Positions 11,401 to 20,276 of a stretch of DNA of 64,000 bases are shown one piece after another (position 1 is the first letter of the stretch; each line of letters begins with the position of its first letter). Origin of the DNA: Paenibacillus lemnae (GTDB lineage: Bacteria; Bacillota; Bacilli; Paenibacillales; Paenibacillaceae); NCBI RefSeq assembly GCF_012933385.1, contig NZ_JABBPN010000019.1, positions 22,072 to 86,071 of the forward strand. Reading direction: 5' to 3'. The notes beneath the pieces are model-generated. The model had not been told where the DNA came from and searched no databases. It saw nothing but the letters and a program-made list of their open reading frames with translations. The position numbers and the translations under genes were made by a program.

Positions 11401-12049
11401 GGAAGGCTTCAATGACTTCAAGACGCTTGATCGCACGGTTCCGGCGCTGGCCCTGAGCTGTACGCAGCTCTTCTTTCAGGAAATCAAGCTCTTTGTCAAT
11501 GTCGAGATCCTGAAGAAGTTTTTTCACGGCTTCCGCACCCATACCAGCCTGGAATCCGTAGCCGTATTTTTCACGATAGCTGCGGTATTCTTTCTCGGAA
11601 AGAAGCTGTTTCTTCTCCAGCGGTGTATCACCTGGATCTGTCACGACGTAAGAAGCAAAGTAAATGATCTCTTCGAGCGATCTTGGCGACATATCCAGAG
11701 CCAGACCCATACGGCTCGGGATTCCTTTGAAATACCAGATATGGGATACAGGAGCAGCCAGCTCGATGTGGCCCATGCGCTCACGGCGAACCTTCGCACG
11801 TGTAACCTCGACGCCGCAGCGGTCGCAGACTACGCCTTTATAACGAACGCGCTTGTACTTGCCGCAATGACATTCCCAGTCCTTTTGAGGACCAAAGATA
11901 CGCTCACAGAACAAGCCTTCCTTCTCCGGCTTCAATGTACGGTAGTTAATCGTTTCCGGCTTCTTCACTTCACCGCGGGACCAAGAACGAATCTTCTCCG
12001 GGGATGCGAGACCGATTTTCATGTACTCGAAATTGTTAACGTCCAACAA
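8438..12049 (-). CDS. rpoC: DNA-directed RNA polymerase beta' subunit
   Basis: This is the 1203-residue largest core polymerase subunit. The N-terminal zinc ribbon (CHCGKYKRVRYKGVVCDRCG) and the absolutely conserved Mg-binding NADFDGDQMAVH are present; the trigger-loop and C-terminal regions are intact. The protein starts LDVNNFEYMKIGLASPEKIR as in B. subtilis. The codons at the start are TTG TTG GAC, so initiation uses a TTG, with a GAGGAGGG site upstream. It follows rpoB by 91 bases. Confidence 0.98.
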   Translation of the reverse strand: MLDVNNFEYMKIGLASPEKIRSWSRGEVKKPETINYRTLKPEKEGLFCERIFGPQKDWECHCGKYKRVRYKGVVCDRCGVEVTRAKVRRERMGHIELAAPVSHIWYFKGIPSRMGLALDMSPRSLEEIIYFASYVVTDPGDTPLEKKQLLSEKEYRSYREKYGYGFQAGMGAEAVKKLLQDLDIDKELDFLKEELRTAQGQRRNRAIKRLEVIEAFRNSGNQPEWMVMDVLPVIPPELRPMVQLDGGRFATSDLNDLYRRVINRNNRLKRLLDLGAPDIIVQNEKRMLQEAVDALIDNGRRGRPVTGPGNRPLKSLSHMLKGKQGRFRQNLLGKRVDYSGRSVIVVGPYLKMYQCGLPKKMALELFKPFVMKELVNKGLAHNIKSAKRKVERVSPEVWDVLEEVIKEHPVLLNRAPTLHRLGIQAFEPILVEGHAIRLHPLVCTAYNADFDGDQMAVHVPLSAEAQAEARLLMLASGNILNPKDGKPVVTPSQDMVLGSFYLTMDNKEEKGTGMILGSVNEAVSAYQRGAAGLHARVAIPVKALGKTSFTDKQQKAMLVTTIGRIIFNEIYPASFPYINEATRENLFQGTPEKYFVYEKGADIQDVIQSLPISGAVGKEYLGQIIARCFETYHTTETSVILDKIKQLGFTYSTRAGVTVAVSDVIVPDEKNEILKKSDEKVSVVMNQYRRGLITNEERYDRVIDIWSKAKDDITEVLMKSMDRFNSIMLMVDSKARGNKSQITQLGGMRGLMANPSGRIIELPIKSNFREGLTVLEYFLSTHGARKGLADTALRTADSGYLTRRLVDVAQDVIVREDECSTDKGFIVSRIQDGKEVIEDLYDRIEGRYSFETVRHPETKEIIVNRNELIDSDKADEIVKAGVEKIQIRSILSCRARHGVCKKCYGRNLATGKFVEIGEAVGIIAAQSIGEPGTQLTMRTFHTGGVAGDDITQGLPRIQELFEARNPKGQATISEIDGVVKEIRETKDRREIEVQGEAETKVYSVTYGSRLRVSEGKQIEAGDELTEGSIDPKEMLRIKGIRGVQNYILQEVQRVYRNQGVEINDKHVEVMIRQMLRKFRIVDAGDTNLLPGSFVDLHEYESANKVAILSGKEPAVAKPVLLGITKASLETDSFLSAASFQETTRVLTDAAIKGKVDQLLGLKENVIIGKLIPAGTGMNRYRSVKFEGHEETVESQEAESVSAE

Positions 12050-12102
12050 GGAGCAACCCTCCTCAACCTAGTCCTAATTATATTGCATTTGTTCACAACA
12101 CC

Positions 12103-12123
12103 ACCGCCGGCTGTTAACCGGCG
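12103..12123 (-). other. GC-rich hairpin in the rpoB-rpoC spacer
   Basis: The 91-base spacer between rpoB and rpoC contains a perfect 7-base inverted repeat (CCGCCGG and CCGGCGG, 7-base loop) shortly after the rpoB stop. No T run follows, so it is unlikely to terminate; an RNA-processing or stability role is possible but not shown. Confidence 0.45.
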
Positions 12124-12140
12124 GGGTTCGTTGCAAGCTT

Positions 12141-15100
12141 TTATTCTACTCCGACTTCTGCGCCTTCCAGGTTCAGGCTCAGCTTATCGCCTGCAGCCTC
12201 ATCCTCATCGTCAAGTTCCTTCATCTCGATCTCCTGCTCGTCCTCGCTCAGGATTTTAACATCCATACCGAGGGACTGGAGTTCCTTGATCAAAACCTTG
12301 AACGACTCCGGAACACCCGGTTCCGGAACATTCTCTCCCTTGACGATCGATTCGTAGGTTTTCACCCGGCCGACCACGTCATCAGACTTGACCGTAAGAA
12401 TTTCTTGAAGGGTGTATGCAGCACCATATGCTTCCAGTGCCCATACTTCCATCTCACCAAAACGCTGTCCGCCGAACTGAGCTTTACCACCCAGCGGCTG
12501 CTGCGTAACGAGAGAGTATGGACCTGTGGAACGGGCATGGATTTTGTCATCTACCATGTGCGCCAGCTTGATCATGTGCATGACGCCGACGGTAACTTCA
12601 CGCTCAAAGCGCTCACCCGTACGTCCGTCATACAGCACGGTCTTACCGTTGCGCTGCATGCCTGCTTCTTCCATCGAATCGAACACATCGTACTCGCTCG
12701 CTCCGTCGAATACCGGAGTAGCCACATGGATACCCAGCTGCAAAGCAGCCATCCCCAAGTGAACTTCAAGCACCTGTCCGATGTTCATCCGTGATGGTAC
12801 ACCAAGCGGATTCAGTACAACCTGTACCGGCGTGCCATCGGGCAGGAACGGCATATCTTCTTCAGGCAAAATACGGGCAACGACACCTTTGTTACCGTGA
12901 CGTCCAGCCATTTTGTCACCTTCAGAGATTTTACGTTTCTGTGCGATATAGACACGAACCAGTTGATTGACACCCGGAGGCAGCTCATCGCCATTCTCGC
13001 GGGTAAACACTTTAACATCTACAATGATCCCGTCACTACCGTGAGGTACACGCAGCGAGGTATCACGCACTTCGCGCGCTTTCTCTCCGAAGATGGCATG
13101 CAGGAGACGCTCCTCTGCGGTAAGTTCAGTTACACCCTTAGGCGTCACTTTACCAACCAGAATGTCACCAGCACTGATCTCGGCACCAATACGGATAATA
13201 CCGCGCTCATCGAGATTCTTCAGCGCATCTTCACCGACATTCGGAATATCACGAGTGATTTCTTCCGGCCCCAGCTTGGTATCCCGAGCTTCGGATTCAT
13301 ACTCCTCGATGTGAATCGAAGTGTAGACATCCTCCTTCACAAGCTTCTCGGAGAGCAGGATCGCATCCTCATAGTTGTAACCTTCCCAAGTCATAAAGGC
13401 TACGACTACGTTACGACCCAATGCCAGTTCGCCCATCTCTGTTGAAGGACCGTCTGCAAGGATGTCGCCTTGTTTAATAACATCTCCGCGCTGAACGATT
13501 GGACGCTGATTAATACATGTACCTTGGTTCGAACGCATGAATTTGTGTAATTTATATTTAACGATATCGCCTTTGACCTCTTGTCCGTCTACCGACTCTA
13601 CACGACGGAGCCAAATTTCATTCGCAGACGACCGCTCAATAATTCCATCGTATTTGGATACAATACATACACCGGAATCCTTCGCGGATTTATGCTCCAT
13701 CCCTGTTCCGACCAGCGGAGCTTTAGGAATCAGAAGCGGTACAGCCTGACGCTGCATGTTCGATCCCATCAGTGCGCGGTTGGAGTCATCATTCTCCAGG
13801 AAAGGAATGAGCGCCGTTGCTACGGAAACAACCTGCTTCGGCGATACGTCCATGTAATCGACGCGCTCATTCGGCATAGGCAAAATGTTATCAGACTGCT
13901 TGTTATAACGAACGATAACCATATCGTCTTTAAACTTATTATCTTCGGTCAATTCTGCATTGGCCTGGGCCACTACATAATTATCCTCTTCATCAGCAGT
14001 CAGATAGTCGATCTGTTCTGTTACCTGACCGGTCTTCGGATCCACCCAACGGTACGGAGCTTCAATAAAACCGTACTCGTTGATGCGGGCGAACGTGGAC
14101 AAGGAGTTGATCAGACCAATGTTCGGTCCCTCCGGTGTCTCGATTGGACACATACGGCCGTAGTGACTGTGGTGAACGTCACGAACTTCAAAGCCTGCAC
14201 GTTCACGTGTCAAACCGCCCGGTCCCAATGCTGACAGACGACGTTTATGCGTCAGCTCAGCCAGTGGATTCGTTTGGTCCATGAACTGGGAGAGCTGAGA
14301 GCTTCCGAAGAACTCCTTGATCGAAGCGATTACCGGACGAATGTTGATCAGCGCCTGCGGCGTAATCACACTTGCATCCTGAATCGACATTCTCTCACGC
14401 ACCACACGCTCCATACGGGACAAACCGATACGGAACTGGTTCTGCAGGAGTTCACCTACAGAACGGAGACGACGGTTACCCAGGTGATCGATATCATCTG
14501 TATCGCCGATGCCGTGCAGCAGGTCAAGGAAATAACTGATGGACGAGATGATGTCTGCCTGCGTAATGTGCTTCACAGACTTATCAATAATCCCGTTCGC
14601 AATAATCTTAACAACCTTGCCATCCTCAATTGGTGAGAATACATCGATTGTCTGCAGCGGAATATCATCACTGTCCATGACACCGCCTGTTACATGATAG
14701 GTTTTGAAACCTACATTCTTCTCCAGGTATGGCATGATCTCATCCAAAAGACGACGATCCACGGTTTGACCTGCCTCTGCAATAATCTCACCTGTATCTG
14801 TGTCAATCAGGCTTTCAGCCAAACGCTGGTTAAACAGACGATTTTTGATGTGAAGCTTTTTATTGATTTTGTAACGGCCTACGTTTGCCAGATCATAGCG
14901 CTTTGGATCAAAGAAACGCGCGACAAGCAGGCTCTTCGCATTCTCCAATGTCGGCGGCTCGCCTGGACGAAGACGTTCATAAATTTCAATAAGCGCCTTT
15001 TCCGTAGAATCCGTGTTGTCTTTATCCAGCGTGTTACGAATATACTCATCATTACCAAGGAGATCCAGGATCTCCGCATCACTGCCGAAGCCCAAGGCAC

Positions 15101-15686
15101 GCAGGAGTACGGTCACCGGAATTTTACGGGTACGGTCGATCCGGACATATACGATATCCTTCGCATCGGTTTCCAATTCCAGCCATGCGCCGCGGTTTGG
15201 AATGACAGTTGCAGTGTATGTTTTCTTTCCGTTTTTATCCACTTTAGTGCTGAAATAGACGCTGGGAGAGCGAACCAACTGGCTGACAATAACCCGTTCG
15301 GCACCATTAATGATGAAGGTTCCGGTTTCCGTCATCAGTGGAAAATCTCCCATGAACACTTCCTGCTCCTTGACCTCTCCTGTCTCCTTATTGATGAGAC
15401 GGACTTTTACACGGAGCGGTGCCGCATAAGTAACGTCGCGTTCTTTCGCGTCATCGACGGTGTATTTCGGTTCTCCAAGGCTGTAGTCGATAAACTCCAG
15501 CACCAAATTGCCTGTAAAATCCTGAATCGGCGAGATGTCCTGAAACATTTCGCGCAACCCTTCCTCCAAAAACCAATCGTAAGATCTTTGTTGGATTTCA
15601 ATCAGGTTCGGAACCTCGAGTACCTCGTTAATCCGTGCATAACTTCGCCGAGTGCGTCGACCATATTGAACAAGATGTCCTGCCAA
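12141..15686 (-). CDS. rpoB: DNA-directed RNA polymerase beta subunit
   Basis: I chose the TTG at 15684-15686, giving (M)AGHLVQYGRRTRRSYARINE. An AGGGGTGAG ribosome site lies 7 bases before it, whereas the ATG six codons upstream would contain that site. The 1181-residue product includes the rifampicin-region sequence SQLSQFMDQTNPLAELTHKR with wild-type residues, and the GDKMAGRHGNKGVV catalytic region. It is transcribed with rpoC from a promoter at 15985-16013 through a leader of about 290 bases. Confidence 0.97.
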   Translation of the reverse strand: MAGHLVQYGRRTRRSYARINEVLEVPNLIEIQQRSYDWFLEEGLREMFQDISPIQDFTGNLVLEFIDYSLGEPKYTVDDAKERDVTYAAPLRVKVRLINKETGEVKEQEVFMGDFPLMTETGTFIINGAERVIVSQLVRSPSVYFSTKVDKNGKKTYTATVIPNRGAWLELETDAKDIVYVRIDRTRKIPVTVLLRALGFGSDAEILDLLGNDEYIRNTLDKDNTDSTEKALIEIYERLRPGEPPTLENAKSLLVARFFDPKRYDLANVGRYKINKKLHIKNRLFNQRLAESLIDTDTGEIIAEAGQTVDRRLLDEIMPYLEKNVGFKTYHVTGGVMDSDDIPLQTIDVFSPIEDGKVVKIIANGIIDKSVKHITQADIISSISYFLDLLHGIGDTDDIDHLGNRRLRSVGELLQNQFRIGLSRMERVVRERMSIQDASVITPQALINIRPVIASIKEFFGSSQLSQFMDQTNPLAELTHKRRLSALGPGGLTRERAGFEVRDVHHSHYGRMCPIETPEGPNIGLINSLSTFARINEYGFIEAPYRWVDPKTGQVTEQIDYLTADEEDNYVVAQANAELTEDNKFKDDMVIVRYNKQSDNILPMPNERVDYMDVSPKQVVSVATALIPFLENDDSNRALMGSNMQRQAVPLLIPKAPLVGTGMEHKSAKDSGVCIVSKYDGIIERSSANEIWLRRVESVDGQEVKGDIVKYKLHKFMRSNQGTCINQRPIVQRGDVIKQGDILADGPSTEMGELALGRNVVVAFMTWEGYNYEDAILLSEKLVKEDVYTSIHIEEYESEARDTKLGPEEITRDIPNVGEDALKNLDERGIIRIGAEISAGDILVGKVTPKGVTELTAEERLLHAIFGEKAREVRDTSLRVPHGSDGIIVDVKVFTRENGDELPPGVNQLVRVYIAQKRKISEGDKMAGRHGNKGVVARILPEEDMPFLPDGTPVQVVLNPLGVPSRMNIGQVLEVHLGMAALQLGIHVATPVFDGASEYDVFDSMEEAGMQRNGKTVLYDGRTGERFEREVTVGVMHMIKLAHMVDDKIHARSTGPYSLVTQQPLGGKAQFGGQRFGEMEVWALEAYGAAYTLQEILTVKSDDVVGRVKTYESIVKGENVPEPGVPESFKVLIKELQSLGMDVKILSEDEQEIEMKELDDEDEAAGDKLSLNLEGAEVGVE

Positions 15687-15984
15687 CTTAAACTCACCCC
15701 TCATGTCTACTCACTATTAAAAATTCATTGCGAACCTCTGTTTGTAACACTATAATGGAACTTACAGAGGCAACTCCCATAAATAGAGAAAAGCCCTTAT
15801 CGAAGATGTTCGAAAAAAGAGCAGCTTATCCATGGTTACGATAATCATCTCATATCCAGTAGATTTGCCTAAAATGTACATATTATACGTCAATATGACG
15901 GAATATATTCAACAACGCCACATCAAAGCTTGACATTTCAGCAAACTAAAGACAAAGAGACCATCCTAATACTGACATTTTATA

Positions 15985-16013
15985 ATAATATCACAATGGG
16001 AAGGCCGGGTCAA
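15985..16013 (-). promoter_or_regulatory. rpoBC promoter
   Basis: TTGACC (16008-16013), a 17-base spacer and TATTAT (15985-15990) lie on the minus strand immediately downstream of the rsmC-like stop. A second TATAAT at 15882-15887 lacks a well-spaced -35 element. The leader to rpoB (about 15687-15978) contains an imperfect hairpin with CCTCTGT and ACAGAGG arms near 15736-15770, but no gene. Confidence 0.7.
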
Positions 16014-16023
16014 TGCCCAGTTC

Positions 16024-16638
16024 TTAGCTTTGAGATGAAATTTTTCGTGCTCTGATAATCCGGTAGCCTTTATCTTTCGTTACTTCCTCTACCTCTTGAA
16101 ACAGGCTCTCCAGTTTCGCTCTTGCGGACGGGGCGCCTTGTTTTTTCTGAATCACAATCCATAACTCACCCTGATCCCGCAAATGTTCATAAGCTTCTTC
16201 AAATATGGTGTGCACCGTTTCTTTCCCTGCCCGAATTGGCGGGTTGGTTAACACAATATCAAAGCTCTTCCCTTTCACGGCTGCGAACAGATCACTCTCC
16301 AGAATGGTTACATTCGAGATTCCGTTCAAAGCTGCATTCTCTTTAGCCAACTCTACTGCCCGGCTGTTGACATCGACCATGGTCACATGGCCTGCAGAAG
16401 CTATGACTGCCGCAGCTAATCCAATCGGTCCATAACCGCAGCCAACATCCAGCACCTGGGCCTCAGCCGAAAATTCCAGGGCTTCAATCATTACTTTGCT
16501 TCCGTAATCAATTCCTGACTTGGAAAAGACTCCGGCATCGCTGATAAAGGTGAATGGATGTCCCCTCAGCTCGGTTTTCAGCTTTCGCCGGTCATGACCG
16601 GTTTCCGGTCTGTTCGAATAATAATGCTGATTCGGCAT
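16024..16638 (-). CDS. Class I SAM-dependent methyltransferase, RsmC-like (YbxB family)
   Basis: The start is the ATG at 16636-16638 (MPNQHYYSNRPETGHDRRKL), with a GGAGGAAAGAAA ribosome site; the longer frame has no such site. The 204-residue product has the glycine-rich SAM motif VLDVGCGYGPIGLAAA and the NPPIR motif of N2-guanine RNA methyltransferases (RsmC/RlmG type). B. subtilis has the same gene (ybxB) between rplL and rpoB. A 16S rRNA substrate is likely from the family but not shown for this subgroup. Confidence 0.88.
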   Translation of the reverse strand: MPNQHYYSNRPETGHDRRKLKTELRGHPFTFISDAGVFSKSGIDYGSKVMIEALEFSAEAQVLDVGCGYGPIGLAAAVIASAGHVTMVDVNSRAVELAKENAALNGISNVTILESDLFAAVKGKSFDIVLTNPPIRAGKETVHTIFEEAYEHLRDQGELWIVIQKKQGAPSARAKLESLFQEVEEVTKDKGYRIIRARKISSQS

Positions 16639-16804
16639 TTTCTTTCCTCCGTAACACCCCGAATTTACATGGTATACGCCATCCACTGACAAGGATTATA
16701 TAGCTCTTACAATCTAGTATACCCTCACCTAACCTATCATAGTCCATTCCCACTCTATGATCTGGCCTGCTGAGGAATCTCTTGAATGCAGCCTGACACT
16801 CCTC

Positions 16805-16843
16805 ATAATAACAAACCCCTTGAACCTAAATTCAAGGGGTTTG
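16805..16843 (-). terminator. Terminator after rplL
   Basis: A perfect 13-base inverted repeat (CAAACCCCTTGAA and TTCAAGGGGTTTG, 6-base loop) lies 37 bases past the rplL stop. On the minus strand it is followed by TTATT, a weak T run, so termination may be partial. Confidence 0.75.
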
Positions 16844-16879
16844 TATGTTCAAGATGCAAGGATGTTCATAAAAGCGAAA

Positions 16880-17242
16880 TTACTTCACTTCTACGGATGC
16901 GCCTGCTTCTTCCAGCTTCGCTTTTACAGCTTCTGCTTCTTCTTTAGCTACTTTTTCTTTCAGTGCTTTTGGAGCGTTATCAACCAGTTCTTTCGCTTCT
17001 TTCAGGCCAAGACCTGTGATTTCGCGAACAACTTTGATTACGTTGATTTTGGATCCGCCTGCGGAGTTCAGGATTACGTCGAATTCAGTTTGCTCAGCTT
17101 CTGCTGCTGCTGCGCCGCCGCCAACTGCTGCTACTGGAGCTGCTGCTGTTACGCCGAATTCTTCTTCGATTGCTTTTACCAGATCGTTCAGTTCCAGAAC
17201 GGACATACCTTTAATTGCTTCCAAGATTTGATCTTTGCTCAT
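16880..17242 (-). CDS. rplL: 50S ribosomal protein L7/L12
   Basis: The 120-residue stalk protein has the N-terminal dimerisation domain (MSKDQILEAIKGMSVLELND), the alanine-rich hinge (residues 37-50) and the C-terminal factor-binding domain with KVVREITGLGLKEAKELVD. Multiple copies bind L10 and recruit translation GTPases. It is 61 bases downstream of rplJ, with a GGAGG site. Confidence 0.98.
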   Translation of the reverse strand: MSKDQILEAIKGMSVLELNDLVKAIEEEFGVTAAAPVAAVGGGAAAAEAEQTEFDVILNSAGGSKINVIKVVREITGLGLKEAKELVDNAPKALKEKVAKEEAEAVKAKLEEAGASVEVK

Positions 17243-17303
17243 TTGGGTGAACCTCCATTTTATATTAGGTTTATTGTTTTAACACGCTGGGCGAACAAGG
17301 ATC

Positions 17304-17807
17304 TTACGCGCCTTGTTCTTCTTTCTCAGCAACAGCTTTAACTGCAAGCGCGAAGTTGCGCACAGGCGCTTGAAGCACGCTGAGGAGCATGGAGAGGAGA
17401 CCTTCGCGGGAAGGAAGCTCTGCCAGTGCTTTAATTTCTTCTGTGCTGATGACACGCCCTTCAACAACAGCGCCTTTCAATTTCAAAGCGTCGTTCTTCT
17501 TGGCGAAATCGTTCAGGATTTTAGCCGGAGCTACAACGTCGTCATTACTGAAAGCAATGGCCGTTGGTCCTGTCAGCGCTTCGTCGAGTTCAGTCAGCTC
17601 TGCAGCTGCTGTTGCACGGCGAAGCAGGGTGTTTTTCAATACTTGAAACTCGATGCCAGCTTCACGAAGCTGCTTACGCAGTTCAGTTACCTGGGCAACG
17701 TTCAGTCCGCGATAGTCTGCAACAACGGTTGATACGCTCTCGCGCAGCTTGGAAGTTACTACGTCCACCGCATCTTGTTTGGATTGAATCACTTTTGCGT
17801 TTGCCAA
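17304..17807 (-). CDS. rplJ: 50S ribosomal protein L10
   Basis: The 167-residue protein begins MANAKVIQSKQDAVDVVTSKL, and its C-terminal helix anchors L7/L12 dimers to the stalk. The family pattern VVADYRGLNVAQVTELRKQL is present. It is cotranscribed with rplL from a promoter at 18002-18029 and preceded by an L10 leader with an attenuator (17808-17995), so autoregulation by L10 or L10-L12 is expected. Confidence 0.97.
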   Translation of the reverse strand: MANAKVIQSKQDAVDVVTSKLRESVSTVVADYRGLNVAQVTELRKQLREAGIEFQVLKNTLLRRATAAAELTELDEALTGPTAIAFSNDDVVAPAKILNDFAKKNDALKLKGAVVEGRVISTEEIKALAELPSREGLLSMLLSVLQAPVRNFALAVKAVAEKEEQGA

Positions 17808-17995
17808 TGTCTACACCTCCTGATTGTATGGTTAGCTGGAAGCCTAAACTCCCATCCTACGGGCATCAAAAAAGCCTCCGTAGAATCACGAAGGCCTGAT
17901 GGATCATCATTATGCCGGACAAACCGGACAAACTGCTGACGTTCTATCATAACACCTCGGTAGGAAATTAAGCCTGCTAATGGCACCTACTGTCT
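17808..17995 (-). ncRNA. Ribosomal protein L10 leader
   Basis: The leader RNA between the rplJ promoter and rplJ contains the conserved L10-binding stretch TTAATTTCCTACCGAGGTG, followed by a terminator hairpin (GCCTTCG and CGGAGGC arms, 17874-17895) and a T6 run at 17868-17873. This is the layout of the Bacillota L10 leader family: binding of L10(L12)4 favours the terminator and reduces rplJL expression. The mechanism is family knowledge; the sequence elements are seen directly. Confidence 0.85.
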
Positions 17996-18001
17996 ACGGT
18001 A

Positions 18002-18029
18002 AGCATATTCGAATGTAATAACAAGTCAA
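18002..18029 (-). promoter_or_regulatory. rplJL promoter
   Basis: TTGACT (18024-18029) and TATGCT (18002-18007) are separated by 16 bases on the minus strand, just upstream of the L10 leader and downstream of rplA. Confidence 0.65.
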
Positions 18030-18086
18030 TGCATTCACAACTTTTACATCATATCAAATACCCTAGACCGAAGTCAATGGGAATTA

Positions 18087-18779
18087 TTATTTGTAAGAAG
18101 CTGTGTTCACACGTGCGCTAGGACCCATAGTTGAAGATACAGCGATGTTCTTCAGGTATACGCCTTTTGCAGCCGCTGGCTTCGCGCGGTTCAGAGCGTC
18201 AACCAAAGCTTTCAGGTTGTCGTTCAGTTTAGCCGCATCAAATGAAACTTTGCCGATTGGCGCGTGAATTTGACCTGCTTTGTCCAGACGGTACTCGATT
18301 TTACCGGCTTTAATTTCTTGAACAGCCTTGGAAACATCGAAAGTAACCGTTCCAGCTTTAGGGTTAGGCATCAGGCCTTTACCGCCGAGCAGACGGCCCA
18401 ATTTACCAACTTCGCTCATCATGTCAGGTGTTGCCACACAGACGTCGAATTCGAACCAGCCCTGTTGGATTTTGTTGATCATATCCTGATCACCTACAAA
18501 ATCAGCGCCAGCCGCTTCGGCTTCTTTGGCTTTTTCACCTTTTGCAAATACCAGTACGCGTTGTGTTTTACCTGTGCCGTGAGGCAGGACAACAACACCA
18601 CGAACAGCCTGGTCTTGTTTACGAGGGTCTACGCCCAGACGAACAGCCACTTCAACAGTTTCGTCGAATTTAGCTGTTGCAGCCTTTTTCACCAGTTCAA
18701 CGGCTTCCAAAGACTCATAAGTTGCTTCGCTGTCAATCAGCTTAGCAGCTTCAACGTATTTCTTACCGTGTTTAGCCAT
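18087..18779 (-). CDS. rplA: 50S ribosomal protein L1
   Basis: The 230-residue protein begins MAKHGKKYVEAAKLIDSEAT and includes the conserved signature near GLMPNPKAGTVTFDV. L1 forms the mobile L1 stalk that guides deacylated tRNA from the E site. It follows rplK by 82 bases in the standard rplKA arrangement and is read from the rpmG-secE-nusG side. A GGAGGAAG site precedes the ATG. Confidence 0.98.
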   Translation of the reverse strand: MAKHGKKYVEAAKLIDSEATYESLEAVELVKKAATAKFDETVEVAVRLGVDPRKQDQAVRGVVVLPHGTGKTQRVLVFAKGEKAKEAEAAGADFVGDQDMINKIQQGWFEFDVCVATPDMMSEVGKLGRLLGGKGLMPNPKAGTVTFDVSKAVQEIKAGKIEYRLDKAGQIHAPIGKVSFDAAKLNDNLKALVDALNRAKPAAAKGVYLKNIAVSSTMGPSARVNTASYK

Positions 18780-18861
18780 GTTTATTCTTCCTCCTTTGTG
18801 GTGTTAGCGGAAATTCCTCCCACATGTTCCGGATATAATCCGGTAAAAGCATTCAAGATGA

Positions 18862-19287
18862 TTAGTCTTGAACAGTGATACCCATACTGCGAGCAGTACC
18901 TTCGACCATCAGCATTGCAGCTTCAACAGATGCAGCATTCAGGTCAGCCATTTTTTGTTCTGCGATTTGACGAACTACGTCACGATTCACAGTAGCTACT
19001 TTCTTCTTGTTAGGTTCGCCGGATCCTTTTTCGATCTTGGCAGCAACCTTCAGCAGAACAGCAGCCGGTGGAGTTTTGGTGATGAATGTAAAGGAACGAT
19101 CCTCAAATACCGAAATTTCAACCGGGATGATGAGGCCAGCCTGATCAGCGGTACGAGCGTTGAATTCTTTACAGAATGCCATGATGTTGACACCCGCTTG
19201 ACCCAAAGCTGGACCTACTGGAGGAGCCGGATTCGCTTTACCTGCAGGAATTTGCAGTTTAACAACCTTGATTACCTTTTTAGCCAT
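18862..19287 (-). CDS. rplK: 50S ribosomal protein L11
   Basis: The ATG at 19285-19287 (MAKKVIKVVKLQIPAGKANP) is the start: an AAGGAGG site lies 8 bases upstream, and the GTG three codons earlier overlaps that site. The 141-residue product forms the base of the L7/L12 stalk and contacts the GTPase-associated region; the thiostrepton-site prolines in the N-terminal domain are present. It is followed by rplA. Confidence 0.97.
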   Translation of the reverse strand: MAKKVIKVVKLQIPAGKANPAPPVGPALGQAGVNIMAFCKEFNARTADQAGLIIPVEISVFEDRSFTFITKTPPAAVLLKVAAKIEKGSGEPNKKKVATVNRDVVRQIAEQKMADLNAASVEAAMLMVEGTARSMGITVQD

Positions 19288-19358
19288 GTAAGACACCTCC
19301 TTGCATCAATAGTGGTAGCGGACGCTTGAACGCCCTCCCACAAGAAACCTGAAGAACC

Positions 19359-19892
19359 TTATATCTTCTCCACTTGAGTATAATCCAACTCCAGCGGGGT
19401 TTCCCGTCCAAACATGTTGACGTGAACCTTCAGCTTGCTTTTTTCAACCAAAATTTCTTCCACGGAGCCCACAAAGTTTGCAAAAGGACCCACCTTGATG
19501 CGAACGGATTCTTTAATGTCGAATTCGATCTTCGGTTTCGGCTCTTCCATGCCCATATGCTTCAGAATTTGTTCCACTTCTTCTGGAAGCAATGCTGTCG
19601 GCTTGGAACCCGAACCTGTCGAACCAACAAATCCTGTAACCCCAGGCGTGTTGCGGACAACATACCAGGAATCATCAGTTTGAATCATTTCGACCAAGAC
19701 ATATCCCGGGTAAACTTTACGCATGACGGTCTTTTTCTTACCGTCCTTGTTTACAATTTCTTCTTCCATCGGAACAAGAACGCGGAATATTTTGTCCTCC
19801 ATGCCCATAGACTCAACGCGTTTTTCCAAATTGGCTTTGACCTTATTCTCATACCCTGAATAGGTATGAACTACGTACCATCTTTTTTCCAT
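19359..19892 (-). CDS. nusG: Transcription termination/antitermination factor NusG
   Basis: The 177-residue protein has the NGN domain (MEKRWYVVHTYSGYENKVKA) and a C-terminal KOW domain with VKVGPFANFVGSVEEI-type sequence. It binds the RNA polymerase clamp and stimulates pausing or Rho-dependent termination. It lies between secE and rplK, as in most Bacillota. It is the general NusG, not the LoaP paralogue that serves polysaccharide operons. Confidence 0.97.
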   Translation of the reverse strand: MEKRWYVVHTYSGYENKVKANLEKRVESMGMEDKIFRVLVPMEEEIVNKDGKKKTVMRKVYPGYVLVEMIQTDDSWYVVRNTPGVTGFVGSTGSGSKPTALLPEEVEQILKHMGMEEPKPKIEFDIKESVRIKVGPFANFVGSVEEILVEKSKLKVHVNMFGRETPLELDYTQVEKI

Positions 19893-19913
19893 ATCAAGCC
19901 ACCTGGGACCCTT

Positions 19914-20105
19914 CTAAATTATCGCTTCGATCACAGCGGAGATGCCGATGTCTAGAACCCAAAAATAAATTGTGACAAACGCAATGGTGCCGATAACGAT
20001 GAGTGTATAGTTCGTCAGTTCTTTACGATTGGGCCAGCGAACTTTTTTAAGTTCACCCCAGCTTTCAGAGAAAAAGGAAAACAGAGACTTGAAACCACGT
20101 TTCAC
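19914..20105 (-). CDS. secE: Preprotein translocase subunit SecE
   Basis: The 63-residue single-span membrane protein starts with GTG (20103-20105) after a GGAGGTG site. It has the family motif ELKKVRWPNRKELTNYT before one hydrophobic helix (about residues 36-58). It clamps SecY in the SecYEG channel. It sits 21 bases upstream of nusG and 21 bases downstream of rpmG. Confidence 0.95.
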   Translation of the reverse strand: MKRGFKSLFSFFSESWGELKKVRWPNRKELTNYTLIVIGTIAFVTIYFWVLDIGISAVIEAII

Positions 20106-20126
20106 GCCGACTACACCTCCAAAAAA

Positions 20127-20276
20127 CTATCTGGTTTCGCGATGAGGAGTTTGCTCGTTACAAAACTTGCAAAATTTCTTCATCTCCATGCGGTCGGGGT
20201 GATTTCGCTTGTTTTTGGTGGTTGTGTAGTTTCTTTGTTTGCAGCTTGTACAAGCCAAAGTGATAATTACCCGCAT
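20127..20276 (-). CDS. rpmG: 50S ribosomal protein L33
   Basis: This short 49-residue gene was found by reading the strand directly: it begins MRVIITLACTSCKQRNYTTT at the ATG 20274-20276, after a GGGAGGTG site. It ends HRETR. Two CxxC pairs (Cys9/12 and Cys36/39) make the zinc-binding form of L33. It is the first gene of the rpmG-secE-nusG transcript, the same position as B. subtilis rpmGB. Confidence 0.95.
   Translation of the reverse strand: MRVIITLACTSCKQRNYTTTKNKRNHPDRMEMKKFCKFCNEQTPHRETR

Noticed and set aside
12103..12123. Intrinsic terminator between rpoB and rpoC
   Set aside because: There is a GC-rich stem but no T run, and rpoC must be cotranscribed with rpoB.
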